Below the pieces are notes generated by a model. That model was given only the letters and a program-made list of their open reading frames with translations, made no database searches and had not been told where the DNA came from. 35,703 nt of DNA from a virus. Position numbers and translations under genes: made by a program. Shown here in pieces: positions 30,601 through 35,703 of the stretch. The stretch covers positions 1 to 35,703 of the IMG/VR virus record IMGVR_UViG_3300044846_001439, one strand, 5' to 3'. Position 1 is the first letter of the stretch, and every line of letters starts with the position of its first letter.

Positions 30601-32425
30601 AGGTCTTAAAGATACATCACCTATTGCATTTTATTGTAGACAAGCGAGAGTTAAATTTGAGTATAAGAAAAAACCGGAACAACCACAGGAAATCACAGTA
30701 CCAAATATACCGGTTCCAGTAACAACAATTGAACCAGGTGGTACAACGACCATACCAAATAGAAAACCTACCATAGATGTGATGAAGAGAATCATCATGA
30801 AAACATTATCGGAATGTCATTACTTTAAAAAATTAGAAGAGGATTCTCCTGTTGCATTCACATCACTAAAAGAAAAATTAAAATATTTCCATCCAGGTTT
30901 TCACTCAACAACACCTGAAGGTTTAAATAGTAGATTAACATTCTTATTACAATGTGTAAGACCGGGTGATACTATTCCAATTAAAGGAGTATCAGACCCA
31001 TTAGATGTTGGTGCAAGAAACACCTCATTTGGTCCACCACCTATTTGTGTTTTAAGAATCGGTGATTTTTACCATTCTAAAGTTATTATTAGAGATGTTG
31101 GAATTACATATGACGACAGTACTTGGGATTTAAATCCTGAAGGTATTGGTGTACAACCAATGATTGCTAATGTAAGTTTACAAGTTTCATTTATAGGAGG
31201 TCAAGGTTTAGAGAAGCCGGTCGAGAGACTACAAAATGCGTTATCATCAAACTTTTTTGCAAATACGGAGATGTATGATGAAAGAGCAATTTCTACCACA
31301 ACTAAAATAGATGGACAAGATGCTGAAAAATTCACAAAAGATTTTTTAGAAACATTGTACACAAAGGCCGGTTTCGCATTAGAAAGTAAAAATGATTCCG
31401 CTAATTCAAATCAAACGGTCGAAGGAACATATATTGGAACTCCAAATGGGGATAAAATGAAATATACTAATACCATTGATATGGTTTATAGTAGTGTTGG
31501 AAATTACTTTAACACATACCAATCATCATATAATGAAGTTTTAAAGAACTTTGGTCCAAAGATAGGTCAAATGTTTTTATCACAAAATTTTAGAACAATA
31601 ACTGGTTACACCGTTAACACCAATACATCATCAACAGAAGACATAAAATTATTAGGTGAATATAAAACTTTAGACTTTAATAAATTAAAAATAAGATTAA
31701 ATGACTCTTTGGTTAATTATGTTTCTAATACTGCGGATTTAAGTAGTGTTTTAGGATTTTCAGATGTATTACCATCATCATTAGTGTCTAATTCAAACGA
31801 CTTATTAAAACCACATATTAAAAAATTGATTTTAGATAAGATGCAAAAGATTAGTGATTTTAAGGAAATGAAAAAAGTTGAAGATGTTAGAAAAGAAGTA
31901 ATTGAATCCTTAGATAAAGTTAATTTTATTACAAAATATGAAAAAGATGGTAAAATAGAAAAAGGAATTTATAGTGGAGCTACTTTTAGTGTTGGGTTTA
32001 CGAACGAAGGGTTTTACTCAAATTACTCAAGTGTCATAACATATATTAAAAATAACTACCAATATTTTACGGAAGATTTTACAACCACATTAGATTACTC
32101 ATCTTTATCAACTAATGATATGAATGATATGTTATCGGTATTATTGAAAGATGATAAGAAAGGTATTTTAGATTTATATAATGTCGATACTGTAAACTTT
32201 ACAGATAAGATAAAAACAAAATTAGAAAAGAAATTAGATAATTTTATAACAAAACCAACAGAGAAGAAGTTTAAATTAGATAAATTCCCTGTTAAGAAAA
32301 ACGATAAAGAAATTGAATTTGAGGTAGTAACAGGAGATTTAACGACAGAAGCAAAAACAGATTTGAAGAAAATTTTTAATACTAAGAATAAAATTGGTGA
32401 CACACTAAACTATTATAAACCATGA
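27677..32425 (+). CDS. Giant baseplate/tail-tube-initiation protein
   Basis: The 1582-aa product is the largest in the window. A Pro-rich linker (~1000-1030, EQPQEITVPNIPVPVTTIEP) divides it. After it, ~1070-1190 contains GFHSTTPEGLNSRLTFLLQC, CVLRIGDFYHSKVIIRDVGI, TYDDSTWDLNPEGIGVQPMI and VSLQVSFIGGQ, resembling the tube-like fold of proteins that start tail tube growth on the baseplate (gp48/gp54 type, LysM-adjacent tail proteins). The N-terminal ~1000 residues are beta-rich with many aromatic residues and are not recognised. Its stop overlaps the next gene by 4 nt (ATGA). It probably merges functions that are separate genes in T4; that is inference. Confidence 0.55.
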   Translation: MPSYLDFNSTKKFRDYILGKTLNVPNGPQTFSSTSFSVDKLSDMSNKDTGDVILNDSTSRKTQIDNISNLNVNQPSDNYLIVEDLNTFLIQRRSNGINLYPYFPTNTPTYNLVGIMGSSSYDSESELFKFAANNIKNNPDGPVLSRISRNIETATNGRLRLLDALNGNTATAFNIVTGREPLVDPNNKITVARTLPGKAIDFLQTISGTQLPFSEIPGDYLSNPANPVNVRPQAKTEFGKLYQDVTGVLGSLIGIQRRPRLSRKPSDLLIEYMGDGQKNRLYDTLTFNKYAPNYTTSARSQNTSKLFNFIDKAAQGVKNILGVEAPAGKAYIGDDRGEDVKYAMGDFNDRPVRSPYYLSLMFDKVSAELFHRSKNITEGGKITGNLTWISRNSKNKLGSGNKEWGSESSTFDDSKSTAFNFREDSILGSTQEILNSMPSDGGSISHVGNVIDQTSRVFGEGDLRISKGSAIKYTNKFSGEESGVEYCRVWTKDRSYMHYSDTMKRTGNVRKFDGSVMGGGSTPWNLNYAPMSNGNKSFDGSTNIVDKYPYGGGFYAKKYMFSIENLAWKTSNRDGFKVTDLPACERGNNGGRVMWFPPYDLKMNEQNSARWEENSFLGRPEPIYTYQNTSRSGTISFKVVVDHPSILNLLVREHFKGMSDEEADNYINAFFAGCEEIDFYSLIQTYTTLDSDDINLIKLYLNSSKAPQEITKYKYTTTQVTFPKPDKGQNGGKDTTVQFDKRFYFANDYPKKDGSTKGTTNLTYTQLYNQYVAQKVTYTGNTVIDLGELVTGTTENHKKDRLVIFGKESIDSATSGATISKEAQKIATGFDELTSGYTEYNTKLTALKSDITGKTVSEVTFLIQSSTSEVADATYNFYLGVRRGHSIFQDIFKGISNGKTPELKWFNDTVLKPYEKTGTNQKPGEFVKEFTFKDFGYDVDGKFIFKLITNGEDATLKNTGGKENLNCNQAILTKQGLKDTSPIAFYCRQARVKFEYKKKPEQPQEITVPNIPVPVTTIEPGGTTTIPNRKPTIDVMKRIIMKTLSECHYFKKLEEDSPVAFTSLKEKLKYFHPGFHSTTPEGLNSRLTFLLQCVRPGDTIPIKGVSDPLDVGARNTSFGPPPICVLRIGDFYHSKVIIRDVGITYDDSTWDLNPEGIGVQPMIANVSLQVSFIGGQGLEKPVERLQNALSSNFFANTEMYDERAISTTTKIDGQDAEKFTKDFLETLYTKAGFALESKNDSANSNQTVEGTYIGTPNGDKMKYTNTIDMVYSSVGNYFNTYQSSYNEVLKNFGPKIGQMFLSQNFRTITGYTVNTNTSSTEDIKLLGEYKTLDFNKLKIRLNDSLVNYVSNTADLSSVLGFSDVLPSSLVSNSNDLLKPHIKKLILDKMQKISDFKEMKKVEDVRKEVIESLDKVNFITKYEKDGKIEKGIYSGATFSVGFTNEGFYSNYSSVITYIKNNYQYFTEDFTTTLDYSSLSTNDMNDMLSVLLKDDKKGILDLYNVDTVNFTDKIKTKLEKKLDNFITKPTEKKFKLDKFPVKKNDKEIEFEVVTGDLTTEAKTDLKKIFNTKNKIGDTLNYYKP

Positions 32426-32748
32426 GTAGGGACTATTTTGACAGGTACCAATATTTTTTAGCGGACGGTAAATTTAGAATTGTCCCTGGCATTGAAATTC
32501 CTATAAAAGGAAGTGATAAGTACATGCAATATAAAAGGGGTAAAGATAGATTAGATAAAATCTCACAAGAGTATTATAATTCACCATTATTTGGTTGGAT
32601 TATATTACAAGCAAATCCATTACTTGGTAGTGTGGAATTTGAAATACCTGATAATTCTTTTATTAGAATACCATTTCCTCTGATTAGCACTTTACAAGAT
32701 TATAAAAGTGCTGTAGAATTGTATAAGTTATATTATGGCGAACAATAA
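32422..32748 (+). CDS. Baseplate wedge protein, gp53/LysM-like
   Basis: The 108-aa product has the short domain typical of gp53 and tail protein X types: a strand, then DRLDKISQEYYNSPLFGWII, LQANPLLGSVEF and IRIPFPLIS. In T4, gp53 clamps neighbouring baseplate wedges together. The gene overlaps the giant baseplate gene by 4 nt and the following gene by 14 nt, so all three are translationally coupled. The rest of T4 gp53 is not present; this is a compact form. Confidence 0.65.
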   Translation: MSRDYFDRYQYFLADGKFRIVPGIEIPIKGSDKYMQYKRGKDRLDKISQEYYNSPLFGWIILQANPLLGSVEFEIPDNSFIRIPFPLISTLQDYKSAVELYKLYYGEQ

Positions 32749-35703
32749 GTTAAACAGTGGTGAAAATATTTTAGTCAAAGTCGACCAAAACAATTTAATA
32801 TACATTGACCCAAACAGTGTTGTAAACAACGGAGTTGTTGAAGAACGAGGGGTTAAACAAGAAAACTTGGTAATGTATGTTAATTTGGAGGCCGATTTAA
32901 TACCAAGAACAACATTGGTTGATTCGGGTAATAAAACCACGTTAGTATCTGTTGCAAAAGGAACCCTCAACATCCTAAAACCAAAAACAGGAGATTACGA
33001 TACGTCATGGACGGAAGCATATAATGGTAGTGACAATGTTGTTACCGAAAAAGATTCTAATGGTAATCAAATCTATAAAGGTGTAGAAAACAAGGGTTAT
33101 GACGGTACAGCACAATCTTTCGGTATTGATAGTATTAACATCAATATTAAAGGTGCAAATTTTATACCACAAATTAATATAAACTTTATTGACGTTAGAG
33201 GTAAGACCCTATTTGAGTCTCCTGAGAATTCACCATATAATGCATTTTTCCACATGCCGTGGCCAATATTTTATTTAACGGTAAAAGGATATTATGGTAA
33301 AGCGATTAGATATCGTTTACACTTAGTTAAGTTTAATACAAAATACAACGAGTCTAACGGTAATTTTGAAGTATCAACCACATTCGTCGGTTCAACATAT
33401 GCGTACTTAAATGATATACCACTAACAGGTATATTAAATGCACCATATATGTATGCAATTGAAAAGGAAACAAATACCTCTTTCAATGAAAAAACTGGTA
33501 GGTATGAGAAGAAAGTTTCAAAATCTTCAAGAGGTTATACAATGTTAAGGTCGGTATATGATGAATATATTGCAAAAGGATTACTACCTAAAAACTTCCC
33601 AACAAAAACATTAAGAGAAGTTATTACGGTTGCAAGAAGTTTAGATAAGATATTAGAAAAAGAAATATTCAACCAAGTTGTTGATTATAAAATATTTGCG
33701 GGTTTAAAAGAATTTGAAACAACGGTACAGAATTTTGAAACCGCAGTTAGAACGTGGGGTTCTGTTAACTTAGAAAAAAACACATTTGAAATAAATGGTG
33801 TTACAGGTGTAACATATAGTTACCTTTCTGGACAAGAAAAAACAAGTACCACTAAATTAATCGGTGCAGATAAAGCGGGAACATTAGAGAAAATATTAAT
33901 AGAATACCCAAAAGAACTATTAAAAACACAATTATTTGCTCAAAAATATATTAACGATACAGGTGCTGACTTTAAAAAAGAAACATTTTCTTTCATTAAT
34001 CAAATTAAAAAAGTTGGTGAATATTACACACCAAATGAAGGTAAACTTGCAATAAATTTAAATGCGATATTAACGGATATTTTCAACATTCAAAAATCAT
34101 TTGTAGAACAACGAGATAAATTAGAGGCTAAAGTTGAACAAAAAATTAATGAAGTTATTAAAGACCCAACAAAGGGTGGAATAGGTTTTGAACCCACAAT
34201 AAGAAATATTATGGGAGTTATTCTTGCAAACGCAGATGTTTATATTCGATTAATGAAAGATGTTCATACTAGAGCATTTGAAGTTGCTGGAAGAAGAAAA
34301 AAAATAATAGGTAACTTAGAGGATGAAACTAAAGACGGACAAATATTCCCGTGGCCTGAAATAAAGAAACAAACACCAAACAAACAAAAAGTTTTAGCAT
34401 ATCCTGGCGACCCCGATTTACAACAAAAATTACAAAGTTTTAATAGATCACTTTGGCCGGAAATTGACTTTCTTGAAAACTACCACGGAGTGGCTACTAA
34501 AAGAGTAGACTCATTAGCACAAAAAGAAGGTAACGTTGGTAATATTAGTTATGTTTTTGAAGAAAACTCACAAGAACAAAGTTTTAATAACATATCAACT
34601 TTATTATCATTAACACCAAACATCCCATATTCAAACAAATCAATATCTTCTCTAATATATGAAATATATGAAAGGTCAAGATATACGATGGCGATTGATA
34701 CATTTAACAATGCATCCATAAAAGAATTGGCATTAATTGATTTCTCTAATTTGGAGAAACTTTTGAAAGAGGATTATGACATTATAGATATTTTAAACAC
34801 AATAGATAGTAAAGCGAAAATGGAAGAATACCTTCTATCGTTTTCACCATTCGAAAGATATCCATATGTACAAGACCAATTACCAACGGTTGAATATGTG
34901 AACCAATTATTGGCAACCCCATTTCAAATAGAAGAATATAGTACATCTAAAAAAAGAGGTGAATCTGGAAATCTTTATAAAAACTTAAATAGTAATTTAT
35001 ATTCATATTTGGCGGAACCATATAGAACAAAAATCTATCCATTCAGTTCTGAACAATATCTTTCATATATTAACAAACCAAAATTTGAACCACAAGAATT
35101 TAAATTTGAGGGTATCTTACAAGTAAACACTAAAGAAGGTTTAATTAGTTCACCAATCAATCCATTATTTTGGGTTAAAAATGGTTACACTACTGATATT
35201 TTTGCAAGAAAATTAGACTTAGATACTTCTGATGGTTTATTTAGTTCTGTTAATATTTTAAACACACCATATTTCCATAAACAATTATATAATGATTTAC
35301 ATAAAACATCATCATATGGAAAATATGCGGGCTCCGCGTATCTTTTATTAAACTCATTACCATTTGTTGATTTAGACGAAATGGTTAATTTTGGATTATC
35401 GAGTACAAGACCGTCTTCATTATTTAAAGAAGTAAGTTCTTCACACTATATTCCATATCATTTAATGTTAAAGTGGGGTTCCCAATATCATAGATATAAA
35501 AAGTATCTAACAGAAAAAGATGCTAATGATAATCCTATTGACATTATTGGAACATATTACGTAAAAGACTCAAACAATAATAATATATTGATGGAAGGTG
35601 CTTTAACTGGTAAAACTGGAACATCAATAAACACATCTACATTTTTTTCGGGAACTACCTCATCATTAACAAACGTTAAAATAGGTAGTGAAACTATAAC
35701 CAC
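32735..35703 (+). CDS. Large baseplate structural protein, truncated by window edge
   Basis: An ATG at 32735 opens a frame that stays open to the window end (989 codons visible). It overlaps the gp53-like gene by 14 nt. The start of the product has SININ IKGANFIPQINI followed by FIDVRG, and then AFFHMPWPIFYLTVKGYYGK, a beta-rich block with conserved-looking aromatic and Gly residues; later parts are helical and then mixed. Gene order after the gp53-like protein points to a baseplate component, but no T4 homologue could be named. The C-terminus lies outside the window. Confidence 0.6.
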   Translation, partial: MANNKLNSGENILVKVDQNNLIYIDPNSVVNNGVVEERGVKQENLVMYVNLEADLIPRTTLVDSGNKTTLVSVAKGTLNILKPKTGDYDTSWTEAYNGSDNVVTEKDSNGNQIYKGVENKGYDGTAQSFGIDSININIKGANFIPQININFIDVRGKTLFESPENSPYNAFFHMPWPIFYLTVKGYYGKAIRYRLHLVKFNTKYNESNGNFEVSTTFVGSTYAYLNDIPLTGILNAPYMYAIEKETNTSFNEKTGRYEKKVSKSSRGYTMLRSVYDEYIAKGLLPKNFPTKTLREVITVARSLDKILEKEIFNQVVDYKIFAGLKEFETTVQNFETAVRTWGSVNLEKNTFEINGVTGVTYSYLSGQEKTSTTKLIGADKAGTLEKILIEYPKELLKTQLFAQKYINDTGADFKKETFSFINQIKKVGEYYTPNEGKLAINLNAILTDIFNIQKSFVEQRDKLEAKVEQKINEVIKDPTKGGIGFEPTIRNIMGVILANADVYIRLMKDVHTRAFEVAGRRKKIIGNLEDETKDGQIFPWPEIKKQTPNKQKVLAYPGDPDLQQKLQSFNRSLWPEIDFLENYHGVATKRVDSLAQKEGNVGNISYVFEENSQEQSFNNISTLLSLTPNIPYSNKSISSLIYEIYERSRYTMAIDTFNNASIKELALIDFSNLEKLLKEDYDIIDILNTIDSKAKMEEYLLSFSPFERYPYVQDQLPTVEYVNQLLATPFQIEEYSTSKKRGESGNLYKNLNSNLYSYLAEPYRTKIYPFSSEQYLSYINKPKFEPQEFKFEGILQVNTKEGLISSPINPLFWVKNGYTTDIFARKLDLDTSDGLFSSVNILNTPYFHKQLYNDLHKTSSYGKYAGSAYLLLNSLPFVDLDEMVNFGLSSTRPSSLFKEVSSSHYIPYHLMLKWGSQYHRYKKYLTEKDANDNPIDIIGTYYVKDSNNNNILMEGALTGKTGTSINTSTFFSGTTSSLTNVKIGSETIT

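Overview
The window is part of a low-GC, tightly packed tailed-phage genome (myovirus type). It carries a contractile-tail module: sheath, tube, tail assembly chaperone, tape measure and baseplate genes distantly related to T4. It also carries a family B DNA polymerase, a SNF2-type helicase, PhoH and a dUTPase. No tRNA, insertion sequence, integrase or CRISPR array was seen. Most starts lack a clear Shine-Dalgarno sequence and have A/T-rich leaders, as is common in phages of Bacteroidota. A Bacteroidota host is an inference only, because HO/bilin-reductase gene pairs are best known from cyanophages and other marine phages.

Layout. (1) 1-8954, minus strand: the first codons of a probable late sigma factor, two glycosyltransferases, a small protein and a degenerate HAD-like protein in one overlapping operon; then PhoH, dUTPase, two small proteins and a third glycosyltransferase; then five genes of unknown role that look like head, internal or structural proteins, one with a WYL-like domain. 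(2) 8987-11701, plus strand: three likely appendage or baseplate-periphery proteins. (3) 11793-14696, plus strand: DNA polymerase. (4) 14693-16943, minus strand: a neck-like protein followed by heme oxygenase and a ferredoxin-dependent bilin reductase. (5) 16983-18923: a small ORF and, convergent to it, the SNF2-like helicase. (6) 18972-35703, plus strand: the tail module, interrupted by a 52-aa minus-strand regulator-like gene at 20739-20897; the last baseplate gene runs off the window.

The most striking content is the heme oxygenase/bilin reductase pair at 14693-15815. Together they would convert heme to biliverdin and then to a reduced phycobilin. The pair lies directly downstream of a virion neck gene, which suggests late co-expression. 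Three other points stand out. A TATTTATA-type element recurs just upstream of many starts on both strands and probably marks late promoters; in some cases it is so close that the mRNA could be leaderless. The tail chaperone gene appears to need a +1 or -2 ribosomal frameshift. The small regulator-like gene has three perfect 10-bp tandem repeats at its start. All functions are read from sequence motifs without any database search.
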